Part shown: piece by piece, positions 29,264 to 39,710 of the stretch | Layout of the letters: each line of letters begins with the position of its first letter | Position numbering within the stretch: position 1 is the stretch's first letter | NCBI RefSeq assembly: GCF_003814515.1 | Contig: NZ_RKQJ01000001.1 | Location: 682,001 to 746,000 of the forward strand | Direction: 5' to 3' | DNA: 64,000 nt | Source of the DNA: Salinicoccus roseus | Lineage (GTDB): Bacteria; Bacillota; Bacilli; Staphylococcales; Salinicoccaceae | Position numbers and translations under genes: made by a program | The notes under the pieces: model-generated | Databases searched by the model: none | Told to the model about the DNA's origin: nothing | The model's input: only the letters and a program-made list of their open reading frames with translations

Positions 29264-30413
29264 TATGACTGCCTCCTTCTGCTATATAATCTTTCAGCGT
29301 ATCAGGGCTGATGACCACCGGATCGCCGTTTGAAGCCACAATCTGTGTGCCATCCGGTATCTCCACTTCCGACATGACGATGACAGAGTCGAGTGTGACA
29401 TCTTTGCCGATGAGGGCATCAGGCAGTATGATGGAATCCTTGACGCTTGCCCCTTCCATCGTCTCCACGCCGACGAAGAGGATCGAATTGTCGATTTCTC
29501 CTTCGATGAAGGACCCCGGGGAAATGAGTGAATTTGTAATTTCTGCAGTCTCGCCGATGTACTCTGGCGGGCGGTTTTCCTCGTTCGGATAGGTCGGCCA
29601 CTCCTTCGACATGAGCAGTGTCTGGAAATCCTCCTTCAGCAGGTCCATATTCGCTTCCCAATAGCTCTTAATCGTTCCGACATCCTTCCAATAGCCGTCG
29701 AAGCGATAGGCGAACAGCTTCTTATCATCGGCCAGCATCTTCGGTATGATGTCCTTGCCGAAGTCGTGGTCGCTCTCCTCATCCTTTTCATCCGCCAAAA
29801 GGTATGGCCTGATGGTGTCCCAGTTGAAGATATAGACGCCCATGGATGCCAGATTATTTTTGGGATGTTCCGGCTTTTCATCGAATTCATAGATGCTGAA
29901 GTCATCATTCGTATTGAGGATGCCGAACCGGCTTGCCTCATCCATCGGCACTTCGATTGCTGAAATTGTTGCATCCGCTCCATTTCCCCGATGGAATTCG
30001 AGCATCTTGGTGTAGTCCATCTGATAGATATGGTCCCCGCTCAGTACAATCAGTTCATCCGGTTCGTACTGTTCAACGAAATGCATATTCTTGACGATGG
30101 CATCCGCCGTACCGCTGAACCAGGCACTGCCCTCACGGCTTGAATAGGGTGACAGTACGCTTACCCCGCCATACTGCCTGTCAAGTCCCCACGGTTTCCC
30201 AATGCCGATGTGCTTGTTGAGCATCAGCGGCGAGTACTGTACGAGGAGCCCCACAGTGGATATCCCCGAATTTGCCAGATTGCTCATTGTGAAGTCGATG
30301 ATGCGGTATTTGCCCCCGAAGGGCACTGCCGGCTTGGCAAGGTTCTTCGTCAATTCGCCAAGGCGCGTACCCTGGCCCCCTGCCAATAGCATTGCTACTG
30401 TTTTTGATGTCAT
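29256..30413 (-). CDS. glgC: Glucose-1-phosphate adenylyltransferase catalytic subunit
   Basis: 385 residues. Makes ADP-glucose from ATP and glucose 1-phosphate, the committed step. Signature [32 protein letters not shown] and EFDEKPEHP are present, then C-terminal hexapeptide repeats. One base separates it from the glgB stop. Confidence 0.96.
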   Translation of the reverse strand: MTSKTVAMLLAGGQGTRLGELTKNLAKPAVPFGGKYRIIDFTMSNLANSGISTVGLLVQYSPLMLNKHIGIGKPWGLDRQYGGVSVLSPYSSREGSAWFSGTADAIVKNMHFVEQYEPDELIVLSGDHIYQMDYTKMLEFHRGNGADATISAIEVPMDEASRFGILNTNDDFSIYEFDEKPEHPKNNLASMGVYIFNWDTIRPYLLADEKDEESDHDFGKDIIPKMLADDKKLFAYRFDGYWKDVGTIKSYWEANMDLLKEDFQTLLMSKEWPTYPNEENRPPEYIGETAEITNSLISPGSFIEGEIDNSILFVGVETMEGASVKDSIILPDALIGKDVTLDSVIVMSEVEIPDGTQIVASNGDPVVISPDTLKDYIAEGGSHNG

Positions 30414-30414
30414 G

Positions 30415-32340
30415 CTACTTCCTCCCTTTTGTCTTATCTTCTAGTTCGAATACTTGGAATGCCAAAGGTGCAACAGTGATCAGTATGGACTGGTCTTCCC
30501 GGATATAATGGCCGTCCGAGCTGAAGTGGCGGCCATCATTCAGTACACCCGATCCCGAGTAGACGCTGCTGTCACTATTGAAGATTTCCCGATAGACGCC
30601 GGGTTCCGGCACAGGAATCCTGAAATCATGGTAGACTTCCGGCCGGTAGTTGAATACGCAGACCTTGAACGAGTCCCCGTATCTGCGCACATAGCTCAGT
30701 ATGGAATGCGTGCTGTCGTCGACAAGCAGCCATCTGAAGCCTTCCGGCCGGTAGTCCCATCCATGGAATTCAGGGTGCTTCCGGTAGAAGCGGTTCAGAT
30801 CGGATACATAGCGCTTCAGATCCGCATGGAGCGGATAGGCGAGCAGATGCCAATCGACCTGCTCCTTATCCTTCCACTCATGGTACATTCCGAACTCCTG
30901 CCCCATGAAGAGCAGCTGCTTGCCCGGTTCGGTGAACTGGTTGCCATACAGGAGCCGGGTCTGGGCAAACTGCTGCCACTGGTCTCCGGTCATCTTATCG
31001 ACGATGGCCTTCTTGCCGTGCACGACTTCGTCATGGGAAAGCGGCAGCAGGTAGTTCTCATTGTACTTGTACGCCATGGAGAAGGTGAGCTTGTTGTGGT
31101 TGTGGGCACGGGCATGGAAATCCTGCTCCATGTAGTCCAGCCGGTCATGCATCCATCCGAGATCCCACTTGAAATTGAAGCCGAGGCCGCCTTCATGGAT
31201 CGGATGGGTGATCATCGCCTTGTCTGATGAGTCTTCAGCCATCATGAGCAGCGTCTCATCATACTCGAAGGCCACAGCATTCAACTTCTTCAAAAGTTCA
31301 ATACCCGCGATGTTCTCCTCCGTACCATCTTCATTGTATATTTTGGCGTCCGGTTCGTAGTTTTCAAAATTCAGATCGATCATACTGTGTACGGCATCGA
31401 TCCGGAGACCGTCGATGTGGAACTCCCTGATCCAGTACATTGCGGAGGATACGAGGAAGGATTGGACTTCCGGTCGGCCGTAGTCGAATGTCAGCGTCCC
31501 CCACTCCTTCTTCTCTGCAATCCTCTCGTCCGGATGCTCATAGGTAGGCGACCCGTCGAAGAGCCTCAGGCCGTGGGCATCCTTGCAGAAATGCGCAGGT
31601 ACGAAGTCCATGATGACTCCGATACCCGCCTCATGGAGCCGGTTGATCAGGTACTTGAGGTCCTCCGGTCGGCCATAGCGGCTTGTGGCTGCAAAGTACC
31701 CGGTCACCTGATAGCCCCAGGAAAGATCGAAGGGATGTTCCATCAGCGGCAGGAATTCAACATGGGTATATCCCATCTCATCAAGGTACGGAATCAGCTG
31801 ATCCGCCACTTCCCTGTAGCTGTAGTAGGAGGCATCTGTAATTTCGTCGATCGTCCTCCCTTCAGTCTCTTCTACCGGATGCTTCATCCATGTACCGAGA
31901 TGCATCTCGTAGATGCTGATCGGGGATTCATATACATTCGAACTGCGGCGCTCCGCCATCCATTCATCGTCTGTGAACTGGAAGGCGTCTGCATGGACGA
32001 TGCTCGCAGTTGCCGGACGCCGCTCATGTTGAAAGCCGAATGGATCGGACTTGAGGTGGCTCCCCTCCCCGAAATGGATCTTGTACTTGTAGGCATCTCC
32101 GACGTCCACATGGGAGGTGTTCAGCATCCACAGTCCCTGGTCACTGAGCTTCTCGAAATCGAGCCCTTCACCAGAGTAGTCATTGTAGTCGCAGGCAAGC
32201 TGCACATGACTGGCATTCGGCGCCCATGTGATGAACCGAACCCCATCTTCTGCAGCATGTGCCCCCATGAAATCGTAGGCATTGTAATGGGTTCCCTGAT
32301 GGAACAGATATTTATCCATTTCCAGGTTTTCTTCACTCAA
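30415..32340 (-). CDS. glgB: 1,4-alpha-glucan branching enzyme
   Basis: 641 residues, TTG start with AAAGGGGGAAATATT ahead. CBM48 domain (~15-110), then the GH13 barrel: [20 protein letters not shown], nucleophile region [11 protein letters not shown], acid/base glutamate in MMAEDSSD, and [12 protein letters not shown]. It introduces alpha-1,6 branches. First gene of the glycogen operon and divergent from pulA. Confidence 0.95.
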   Translation of the reverse strand: MSEENLEMDKYLFHQGTHYNAYDFMGAHAAEDGVRFITWAPNASHVQLACDYNDYSGEGLDFEKLSDQGLWMLNTSHVDVGDAYKYKIHFGEGSHLKSDPFGFQHERRPATASIVHADAFQFTDDEWMAERRSSNVYESPISIYEMHLGTWMKHPVEETEGRTIDEITDASYYSYREVADQLIPYLDEMGYTHVEFLPLMEHPFDLSWGYQVTGYFAATSRYGRPEDLKYLINRLHEAGIGVIMDFVPAHFCKDAHGLRLFDGSPTYEHPDERIAEKKEWGTLTFDYGRPEVQSFLVSSAMYWIREFHIDGLRIDAVHSMIDLNFENYEPDAKIYNEDGTEENIAGIELLKKLNAVAFEYDETLLMMAEDSSDKAMITHPIHEGGLGFNFKWDLGWMHDRLDYMEQDFHARAHNHNKLTFSMAYKYNENYLLPLSHDEVVHGKKAIVDKMTGDQWQQFAQTRLLYGNQFTEPGKQLLFMGQEFGMYHEWKDKEQVDWHLLAYPLHADLKRYVSDLNRFYRKHPEFHGWDYRPEGFRWLLVDDSTHSILSYVRRYGDSFKVCVFNYRPEVYHDFRIPVPEPGVYREIFNSDSSVYSGSGVLNDGRHFSSDGHYIREDQSILITVAPLAFQVFELEDKTKGRK

Positions 32341-32427
32341 AATATTTCCCCCTTTGCGTTATACTATAGACATACCCTCATCACTGATTATACAACTTAA
32401 AAAAGAAAATGTATAAAATTTTTATAA

Positions 32428-32456
32428 TTGTCAGACTGTATGAGACAGTATTCAAT
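32428..32456 (+). promoter_or_regulatory. Probable pulA-pgm promoter
   Basis: TTGTCA (32428-32433), 17-base spacer, TTCAAT (32451-32456), 43 bases before the pulA start. The -10 is weak. The glgB promoter must lie in the same 160-base divergent gap; a TATAAT on the minus strand inside 32380-32395 is a candidate. Confidence 0.4.
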
Positions 32457-32499
32457 CCAAATATCAACACTAACACATTCAACCGGACGGAGGCTTTTT

Positions 32500-34587
32500 A
32501 TGATTGATGCATATCTCGATGCACCAGACCAGATCACGATAGTCAGAAAAGGCGAGCAGGCTGAAGACGTGAACGACCTTGCCGTCATCCAGGAAGATGA
32601 GTTCCAGTCCATAGCCAAAACTGAAGACAAAGGCAGCTATATCACTGTATGGCTCGAGCACCCCATCAGCCTCGACCATTTTACACACATCAGGTTTGAT
32701 GGCGGACGCTTCCCGCTTCAGATGGGCAGATATACATTATCCATAGAATTCGACCTGAAATACTCTACAGACAAACAGATGGGCGCCACCTATTCAAAGG
32801 ACCATACCATCTTCAGGGTGTTCGCCCCGACCGTCGTCCAGTGCCGGCTCATACTCGATGGCCAGGCCTATAACATGGACAAGATCGGCGGCTACTTCGA
32901 AAAGATCATCAAACAGGACTGTCATGGTAAGTATTACCACTATGAAGCCAGCCATAATCATGCGACCCATAATGTTCTGGACCCCTATGTCAAAGCGGTA
33001 TCGGCGAATGGGCAGGAGGCGATGATCGTGGACTTCGAACGCATCAATCCGGGCTTCACCGACCATCACATCCCGGATATCCCGAATGATTCGGCAATAA
33101 TATATGAAACGCACGTAAGGGACATCACCTCCCACCCGAACAGCGGGGTGAAGGAGGAATGGCGGGGCCGGTATCTCGGAATGACCGAGCCGACGACCAC
33201 CAGGCACCGCCTGTCGAGCGGCCTCGACTATCTCAAGGAGATCGGTGTGACGCATATCCAGCTGATGCCTGTGAACGACTTCATCACCGTGGATGAACTC
33301 AATCGGGATAAGAGCTACAACTGGGGATACGACCCCCACTTCTTCATGGTCCCGGAAGGCAGCTACGCCACAGATCCGAACGACCCGGTAAACCGCATCG
33401 TAGAGCTGCAGACACTCATCCGGACACTGCATGAGAACGGCATGAAGATCATACTGGACGTCGTGCTCAACCATGTCTATCAAGTGGAGGATTCGAATTT
33501 CGAAAAGCTCGTCCCCGGCTACTATTTCAGGCACAACCAGGACTTGTCGCTGTCCAATGGGACGGGTGTCGGCAACGATTTCGCCTCCGAAAAGATGATG
33601 GGCAGACGCTTCATTGCCGATACCATCCATTTCTGGCTTGAACAGTACAGGATCGACGGCTACCGTTTCGACCTGATGGGGGCATTGGATATAGAAACGA
33701 TGCAGGGCATCGAATCGATCGTACAGAAACAGGACCGTGAAATCTTCCTCCTCGGGGAAGGCTGGGATCTCCCGACGGCACTCGATTACAGCAAAAAGAC
33801 ACTTCCTGAACACAGCTACCGTGTACCATCAGTTCATTTCTTCAATGACCATTACCGGGATTCCATCAAAGGAAGTAATTTTGAACTCAGCGAAAAAGGG
33901 TATGTAAATGGTGATGGCCGCGGAATAGACGCCATCCGGGAGCTGTTCACCGGCTTCCATAAACCCTTCACAGCCCAGATGAGCATCAATTATGTTGAAG
34001 TGCATGACAACCATACCCTCTATGACCGGCTGAGGTACTCCTCCGGAAAGCGGCAGTATATACTGGAGAGCCAGCACCAGATTGCGACAGCGCTGGTCCT
34101 CCTGTCTTTCGGGACCCCTTTCCTGCACGCCGGCCAGGAGTTCTTCCGGACCAAATACGGCCATGGGAACACCTACAACTTGAGTGACATGCTCAACCGT
34201 ATGGACTGGAACAGGCGCGCCAAATACCAGGACAACATCGAGTTCTTCAAATCGCTGGTGCAGTTCAGGAAACGGGAGGAAGTCTTCAGGCTGAAGGATC
34301 AGGGAAGCATAGACAGCGCCCTTTCATTCATGAACTTCAGCAATCTCCCGAACGGATTCGGGGTGAAGGTCTCGTACCGGAACAGTGAATTCATGATCGT
34401 AATCAATCCGACGGAAAAATCGATGGAAGTCGGGTTTGATACGATGGATCCCTACGAGATAGAAATTTCCAACCAGCGCCACTATGACAAAGCGGTGTAT
34501 AACCGGAGCTTCTACATCAAGGGCTACGAGGTGGCGGTCCTGAGAAAAGTGGCGACTATGCATCAAAACCAATATACAGAGGAATAG
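32500..34587 (+). CDS. pulA: Type I pullulanase / glycogen debranching enzyme
   Basis: 695 residues from the ATG at 32500 (GGAGG seven bases upstream); a TTG 24 codons earlier lacks a ribosome site. N-terminal domain, CBM48, then GH13 barrel with the pullulanase hallmark YNWGYDP, nucleophile Asp391 (YRFDLMG), acid/base Glu420 (LLGEGWD) and Asp503 (VHDNHTL). It hydrolyses alpha-1,6 bonds of glycogen or pullulan. No signal peptide, so it acts inside the cell. Five bases ahead of pgm. Confidence 0.94.
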   Translation: MIDAYLDAPDQITIVRKGEQAEDVNDLAVIQEDEFQSIAKTEDKGSYITVWLEHPISLDHFTHIRFDGGRFPLQMGRYTLSIEFDLKYSTDKQMGATYSKDHTIFRVFAPTVVQCRLILDGQAYNMDKIGGYFEKIIKQDCHGKYYHYEASHNHATHNVLDPYVKAVSANGQEAMIVDFERINPGFTDHHIPDIPNDSAIIYETHVRDITSHPNSGVKEEWRGRYLGMTEPTTTRHRLSSGLDYLKEIGVTHIQLMPVNDFITVDELNRDKSYNWGYDPHFFMVPEGSYATDPNDPVNRIVELQTLIRTLHENGMKIILDVVLNHVYQVEDSNFEKLVPGYYFRHNQDLSLSNGTGVGNDFASEKMMGRRFIADTIHFWLEQYRIDGYRFDLMGALDIETMQGIESIVQKQDREIFLLGEGWDLPTALDYSKKTLPEHSYRVPSVHFFNDHYRDSIKGSNFELSEKGYVNGDGRGIDAIRELFTGFHKPFTAQMSINYVEVHDNHTLYDRLRYSSGKRQYILESQHQIATALVLLSFGTPFLHAGQEFFRTKYGHGNTYNLSDMLNRMDWNRRAKYQDNIEFFKSLVQFRKREEVFRLKDQGSIDSALSFMNFSNLPNGFGVKVSYRNSEFMIVINPTEKSMEVGFDTMDPYEIEISNQRHYDKAVYNRSFYIKGYEVAVLRKVATMHQNQYTEE

Positions 34588-34600
34588 GAGTGTGATCTTT

Positions 34601-36244
34601 GTGGACAGAGCACAATGGGAAGAACATATCGGCAACAGTTTCATTACAGAGGAATCATATGAGGCACTTACGGAAGAGGAGAAGGCGGATGCCTTTTCCG
34701 ATACACTTTCATTCGGAACTGCAGGCATCAGGGGCAAGATCGGCCTCGGACCCAACCGCCTGAACCGCTATACAGTTGAAAAGGTTGCTCTCGGCATCGC
34801 ACACAATCTGGAAGGTGTGGAGGACCCGCTCGTCGTCATCGGCTACGACACAAGGCATTTCTCTCCTGAATTTGCGGAGACGATGACAGGTGTCCTCGTA
34901 CAGAATGATGTATCCGTCCGCCTTTCGGAGAAATACATCTCGACTCCCGAACTCTCCTTCCATGTCAGGGAGCACGGGGCGGACCTCGGCATCATGATCA
35001 CTGCAAGCCATAATCCACCGGAATACAACGGCATCAAGGTCTATGGTCCCGACGGTGCCCAGCTGATTGATGCGCCTGCCGCAGAACTGAGTGAAAAGAT
35101 CAATGCGATAGAGGATATCTTCAATATCGGCACCGTGTCCTTTGAGGAGACGCTCGAATCCGGAAAGGCACAATATATCACCGAAGATATGGAGGACCAG
35201 TACAGGGCAAGGATCACTTCATTTATCCCGGAAATTCCATCCTCCGACCTGAAGGTCATGTTCTCGAGTCTCCACGGCACGAGCGTGCCGATTGTCCCCG
35301 ACATCCTCGATTCACTGGATTTTGAGAACTATCATCTCGTCAAGGACCAGTGCCGTCCCGACGGTGACTTCCCTACGGTCAAATCGCCGAACCCGGAGAG
35401 TGAGGAAGCATTCGAAGCATCCCGCAAGCTCGGCACCGATAAAGGGGCGGACCTGCTGATCGCTACAGACCCGGATGCGGACAGGATCGGTGTCGAAGTC
35501 CTTCATGATGGGCGCTATGTACATCTGAACGGAAACCAGCTCGGCATCCTCCTCCTGAAGCATCGCCTCGAGCACCATGGGGGGTCCGTGCCTGTCGTCA
35601 TCAAGTCGATCGTGACAAGCGACCTCGGCCGCAAGATCGTGGAAGCCAAGGGCGGAGAGATGATCGAGGTCCTGACAGGCTTCAAATATATCGGTGAACA
35701 GATCAAGGCAATGGAAGGCAATACGGACAGGACGTTCGTTCTCGGTTATGAGGAAAGCTATGGCTACCTCCTCGAACCCTTCGTCAGGGACAAGGATGCC
35801 ATACAGATCGTCCCTTACATCATCGGGATGGCCAGTGCCCTGAGAAAAAGCGGGCGCACACTCGTCGACGAACTTGAAGCCATCTATGAGGAATACGGCC
35901 GCCGGATGGAAGTCCTGTTCAGCCATACGTTTGAAGGGACGAGCGGTAAGGAGAAGATCAATGAGATCATGAGGCAGTTCCGCACCAACACTCCAACTGA
36001 ACTCGACAGGCGGGAAGTCATTGTGACCGAAGATTTCAAGACGCAGAAGCGGACATACCGCAACGGCACTACAGAAGACATCGAATTGCCGGAAGCGGAT
36101 GTCATCAAGATCCATTTCGACGATGGATGGATTGCCCTCAGGCCTTCCGGTACGGAACCGAAGATCAAGCTTTATGTTTCACTCGACAGCGATCATATCG
36201 AGCAGGAAGCTAAAATCATCAATGATATGATATTCGGGGTATAG
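34601..36244 (+). CDS. Phosphoglucomutase / phosphomannomutase family (alpha-PGM)
   Basis: 547 residues from GTG 34601 (AGGAG ten bases upstream); GTG 34592 is an alternative. Alpha-D-phosphohexomutase: SFGTAGIRGKIGLGPNR at the front, phosphoserine loop ITASHNPPEYNG, metal loop TDPDADRIGVE, and RPSGTEPKIKLY in domain 4. It interconverts glucose 6- and 1-phosphate and so feeds GlgC. It is cotranscribed with pulA; called PgcA in Staphylococcus. Confidence 0.93.
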   Translation: MDRAQWEEHIGNSFITEESYEALTEEEKADAFSDTLSFGTAGIRGKIGLGPNRLNRYTVEKVALGIAHNLEGVEDPLVVIGYDTRHFSPEFAETMTGVLVQNDVSVRLSEKYISTPELSFHVREHGADLGIMITASHNPPEYNGIKVYGPDGAQLIDAPAAELSEKINAIEDIFNIGTVSFEETLESGKAQYITEDMEDQYRARITSFIPEIPSSDLKVMFSSLHGTSVPIVPDILDSLDFENYHLVKDQCRPDGDFPTVKSPNPESEEAFEASRKLGTDKGADLLIATDPDADRIGVEVLHDGRYVHLNGNQLGILLLKHRLEHHGGSVPVVIKSIVTSDLGRKIVEAKGGEMIEVLTGFKYIGEQIKAMEGNTDRTFVLGYEESYGYLLEPFVRDKDAIQIVPYIIGMASALRKSGRTLVDELEAIYEEYGRRMEVLFSHTFEGTSGKEKINEIMRQFRTNTPTELDRREVIVTEDFKTQKRTYRNGTTEDIELPEADVIKIHFDDGWIALRPSGTEPKIKLYVSLDSDHIEQEAKIINDMIFGV

Positions 36245-36367
36245 AAAAACAACGGAATGGGAAGTGCTGAGCTGAATCCATAAGTAAGTCTGTTTAAAAA
36301 AGCGTTATGCTACGGATATATGACTGGACTAACCCAGTTACCTGGGAGAATATAACCATCTTCGAAA

Positions 36368-36519
36368 TGGCACTTTCGATATCATTTTTCACTGATTCAG
36401 ACGATAATTTACATTATAATTAAAGAGCCCAGTTTGTCTTTCATAGAGACAGCTGGGCTCTTGACGCTGTTTGTGCAAATAAAACTCTGAAATATAGAGA
36501 ATTTATCGATTAAAATAAC
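36368..36519. mobile_element. Degraded copy A of a ~154 bp IS21-end-like element
   Basis: Shares the layout and most bases of the intact copies at 42743-42896 and 47580-47732: left-end CACTTTCGAT, two TTT(G/C)CACT-like repeats, a central GAGCCCAG/CTGGGCTC hairpin (36424-36461) and inverted repeats on the right. Both terminal TGTCA motifs are mutated. Non-coding. Its hairpin is the only terminator-like structure downstream of pgm. 36245-36367 and 36520-36770 hold nothing else that I recognise. Confidence 0.7.
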
Positions 36520-36770
36520 AAATTATCACTGACAAGCCTCAGCCATCGTACAAAAACTCAATAAATTTCTAAAATATTAAACAAAGATATTTGTACGGGT
36601 TTATATACTGATAATCTATAGTGAAACCAACTATATTTAGCCTCATTGTAGTATTCCAATAAACGGTCGTTTATTGGAATATAGGGAGACCAGTCATTTA
36701 ATTCTACATTCTCATGTTTTGAATTTTAAAGATACAGAATTTCTTACTTATATTATTTTGCTTCCACTGG

Positions 36771-37976
36771 TCATTCTTTAATGTGATCAATGTAGATTAG
36801 ACCATCAAATTGTTCCTGGGGCACCATTTTGGAGTCGTAAAACCCTTCCCAAAAAACTGTATACCGTCTTTCTTCTACAAAATCACTCGTAGCAAAATCG
36901 ATAAAGATATCTTTTTGAACCCGATTACCGATATAACCTTCTAATGTCTCATCTTTCTCTTTCCTTGGTGTTGCATAATCTTCAGGAAGGAGTTCATAAT
37001 TTTCGGCTTCATTATGAAACAATCCTGTATTATAAACACTGTAATCACTCTCTCGAAGCAATGCGCCAAGAGATTCGACACGCTCATTTCTCTTTTGCTC
37101 GACGAATACCTCATTAGTATATTCTATGGATGCCACATCATAATTAGAATGACCGTTCGCAACCCATACAATTGCTTTATCGTCTTTAGTCATTTGTTCT
37201 AACACCTTCTCTGCCATCCCAATCTCTCTATAGTCATAGTATTCACTAAGCCCTTCATCAAAATTTATTTTTGAATAGTACTGCTCTATATTTTCTTGTC
37301 TTGAAACGATATAATTTTGCGCTGCAGGTGTTAGCTCTTTAAAGAAAGGGCGATTTCTAATATTCTCATATACATTTTCCGAGCGTTCAAAATGACCTAC
37401 TTTTTGCCCTTGTAAAAGCCCTTTAGAAAACCAGTTACGCAAAGCGAATTCAGAGCGTTTAAATGCTTCTGCAAGCTCTGAATCATATTCACTGATTTCG
37501 TCCACTATATTCTGTTCTAAGATCGAAACGGAACTCGCTCTATTACCCGAAAAACCTGGCGTCCAATCCATCGGTAAAGCTTTAATCGGTTGTTTTGTCC
37601 CATCCAGGTATTTCTTGATGCTCTCTTGTCGATATTGAGTTGCCACACCATCTTGCATGGATAGGCCGCTCTCTTGATAGTAGTTAAATTCTGAATCCCC
37701 TGTTTCTAAAAACAATAGGTTGAAATCATGTTCTTCTGCCAAGTAATCTATAATATCTGTTTTTTGTTTCGCGACCTCAGATGACCAATGCGTACTTTCA
37801 CCGAGTATGACAATGTCATGTTCCCCTAATATATTTCCGATATCCTCAGTGTCATTATCCAATTCATAGTAGTCAGCAGAATTTTCACTGGATTCTTTGG
37901 CATCACTATCACATCCGACTAATATTGATGTAGTGATCAGCAAAGTACTCATTCCTTTTAAGAATCCTTTTTTCAT
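36771..37976 (-). CDS. Lipoprotein with erythromycin-esterase-like domain
   Basis: 401 residues. Signal peptide with lipobox LVGC (Cys22), so it is a lipid-anchored surface protein. The mature part has VILGESTHWSSEVAKQK and LLFLETGDSEFNYYQ, which resemble the GExxHGxxE and ALExG motifs of the Ere/succinoglycan superfamily, and VWVANGHSNYD near residue 290, like its second histidine region. Substrate unknown; macrolide hydrolysis is not implied. The ATG overlaps the preceding metallopeptidase stop by 4 bases, so the two are coupled. Confidence 0.72.
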   Translation of the reverse strand: MKKGFLKGMSTLLITTSILVGCDSDAKESSENSADYYELDNDTEDIGNILGEHDIVILGESTHWSSEVAKQKTDIIDYLAEEHDFNLLFLETGDSEFNYYQESGLSMQDGVATQYRQESIKKYLDGTKQPIKALPMDWTPGFSGNRASSVSILEQNIVDEISEYDSELAEAFKRSEFALRNWFSKGLLQGQKVGHFERSENVYENIRNRPFFKELTPAAQNYIVSRQENIEQYYSKINFDEGLSEYYDYREIGMAEKVLEQMTKDDKAIVWVANGHSNYDVASIEYTNEVFVEQKRNERVESLGALLRESDYSVYNTGLFHNEAENYELLPEDYATPRKEKDETLEGYIGNRVQKDIFIDFATSDFVEERRYTVFWEGFYDSKMVPQEQFDGLIYIDHIKE

Positions 37977-38722
37977 TTGAATAAATCCTTTATATTAAAG
38001 TACTCTGATAATGGTAAGATTCTGCCCTCTTGATCCCACTGATGGTATTCATTAAAGACTGATTTTATATCATTATCAGCAACAGTCTCCACTAAATACT
38101 TTACAGCAATATAACTACGCCAATAATCAAACAGGATACTAGATATACTGCCTTGATATGAACTGCTGCCGAAGTCTTCCAATGAATGGTCCCCATATTC
38201 ATCTTTAAAGGCTTCTACCAACTCGGTCTCTGTTTGTGTTATCTCATGGAATTCCTTCTCATTTAATAATATCTTCCTGGGAAGATAGAAACACATGCCC
38301 TCCTCGAACCATATCCCTTCTTCTCTTTCATCATCAAATTCATCAAGGAATAAATCAAGGTGGTGTGTCAATTCATGCGCTAATATTATGAACACTTCGT
38401 TTTCAGAATGCTTTTCATAAAACTCTTGGATGTCGGGAAGTTCTTTTCCATCCAATTGTTCCATGAAGATTTTTTTCCAAGTGTCTATATCGGGAGACAT
38501 ATAAATTAAATCCTTATTGGTGTACGCTGGCAATGGAATATTGGCAAAAACAGTGGTCGCCAATTCTTCAGTAGTCCATAGAACACCTTTTGGTAATTCG
38601 TTCAAAGCATATTCATTTATGAGTATTTCTTGATATCCCTCAAGTTTTTCACTGAATTCATCTATAATATCCTGGTGTTTCTCGTAGTCGGATTTCCTTT
38701 CAAAAGCAAATATGTGTTTCAT
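37973..38722 (-). CDS. Predicted zinc metallopeptidase (HELTH)
   Basis: 249 residues, no signal peptide. His116-Glu117-x2-His120 in ILAHELTHHLDLF, and glutamates 140-141 in WFEEGMCFYLP about 20 residues later, fit a gluzincin zinc site (HExxH plus distal Glu). The family is not one I can name. It has AAAGGA ahead of ATG and is translationally coupled to the Ere-like lipoprotein. AT-rich codon use marks it as accessory. Confidence 0.65.
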   Translation of the reverse strand: MKHIFAFERKSDYEKHQDIIDEFSEKLEGYQEILINEYALNELPKGVLWTTEELATTVFANIPLPAYTNKDLIYMSPDIDTWKKIFMEQLDGKELPDIQEFYEKHSENEVFIILAHELTHHLDLFLDEFDDEREEGIWFEEGMCFYLPRKILLNEKEFHEITQTETELVEAFKDEYGDHSLEDFGSSSYQGSISSILFDYWRSYIAVKYLVETVADNDIKSVFNEYHQWDQEGRILPLSEYFNIKDLFK

Positions 38723-38748
38723 GTATTCAATTCCTTTAACTGTTTTGT

Positions 38749-38862
38749 TAGTTACTTAAATAACTGCAGGGCATGATTTACCTGTAAGCTATTCTCCAAC
38801 TGTCCACATGCACTTCAACAATGTTCAATACATCTTTGAATGCCGCTTTTCTGATTTTTCAT
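38749..38862 (-). pseudogene. Relic of a GNAT acetyltransferase 5' end
   Basis: Translation on the minus strand, after a one-base slip in the fourth codon region, gives KIRKAAFKDVLNIVEVHVDS and then WRIAYR-stop-IMPCSYLSN. This parallels the first ~38 residues of the intact acetyltransferase at 40202-40714 (KIRKAVLKDAPGIAKVHVDS, WRTTYKEIIPGSYLND). A frameshift and an in-frame TAA show it is dead. The rest of the gene is missing. The remaining bases to 38948 hold nothing recognisable. Confidence 0.75.
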
Positions 38863-38948
38863 TTCCACCCCTTATTACCTCTCCTTAATGTTTCTTGCCA
38901 ATCATTCACGACTATAATTATATGGTTGATTATCTTGTTCGGATGGTT

Positions 38949-39608
38949 TTAATTTACCGGAGGTCCGTTGATTTGTTCAAAAGTCTGCCCATCAGCCGTT
39001 TGTACTGTCAAAGGTTCGTTTATTTCTTTTAGGCTTATTTGTATAAAAGGAACTTTGCCATCTTGCACTTCATCTTCAAAATTCAGCGTGATTTCTGTAG
39101 AATCTCGTTCACTTACACTTTCAACTTCAACTTCTGTTCCAACATATTCTTCCCCGAGCAGCAAAGTCACTGCTTTTCTACCTTCGGAAATAGTCGAGAT
39201 TTTGTAGCCTTCCGTATCCGCTGGAGCAACACGTGTCTGGTAGATGATCGAATAGTCCTGTTCTGCCCAAATGGCAATACCGATGGTCGCAAAAAATATG
39301 ACAGGTAAGATCAATAGACTGATTTTATCTCTTTTACCAAGCTGCCGCGGTTCTCTCCGACGGATCAAGAAGGGTAAAAACAATGCGCCTAAGATGCTGA
39401 CAAATAAAAAACCGACTGCCACAAATAAATAGGCCATACCTTCAAATCCCCCAACGAAGAATAAGCTGTATGCGACAATCATCGCAGAAAATAGAATGGT
39501 GATTATTGGTGCCAAATAATACTTACCGCTCTTTTTCGAGATGATAAAAATGAACATGAAAAGAATGGAACCTAAAAATATGCCACCCAGCATGATTAAA
39601 TAAGTCAT
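38949..39608 (-). CDS. Membrane protein, unknown function (possibly YesK-like N-terminus)
   Basis: 219 residues from the ATG at 39608 (GACGGAGGCGTTAAT upstream); a longer reading lacks a ribosome site. Four hydrophobic segments in the first ~135 residues, then an extracytoplasmic soluble part with NFEDEVQDGKVPFIQI. The front GGFEGMAYLFVAVGF pattern recalls YesK-type small membrane proteins, but this is weak. Followed on the same strand by nothing close. Confidence 0.6.
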   Translation of the reverse strand: MTYLIMLGGIFLGSILFMFIFIISKKSGKYYLAPIITILFSAMIVAYSLFFVGGFEGMAYLFVAVGFLFVSILGALFLPFLIRRREPRQLGKRDKISLLILPVIFFATIGIAIWAEQDYSIIYQTRVAPADTEGYKISTISEGRKAVTLLLGEEYVGTEVEVESVSERDSTEITLNFEDEVQDGKVPFIQISLKEINEPLTVQTADGQTFEQINGPPVN

Positions 39609-39710
39609 ATTAACGCCTCCGTCTTTTGAAATCTTCTGTAAAATAAAAGACCACGGAATCCGATTGGTCGCCACCAGCTGCTTCGTGGGAAAATAGAAGC
39701 TGTTAGCCAA

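Noticed and set aside
32428-32499. Upstream TTG start for pulA
   Set aside because: No ribosome site, and this stretch contains the probable promoter; ATG 32500 has GGAGG correctly spaced.
36771-37976. Macrolide resistance gene
   Set aside because: Only superfamily-level motifs of erythromycin esterases are visible; substrate cannot be inferred.
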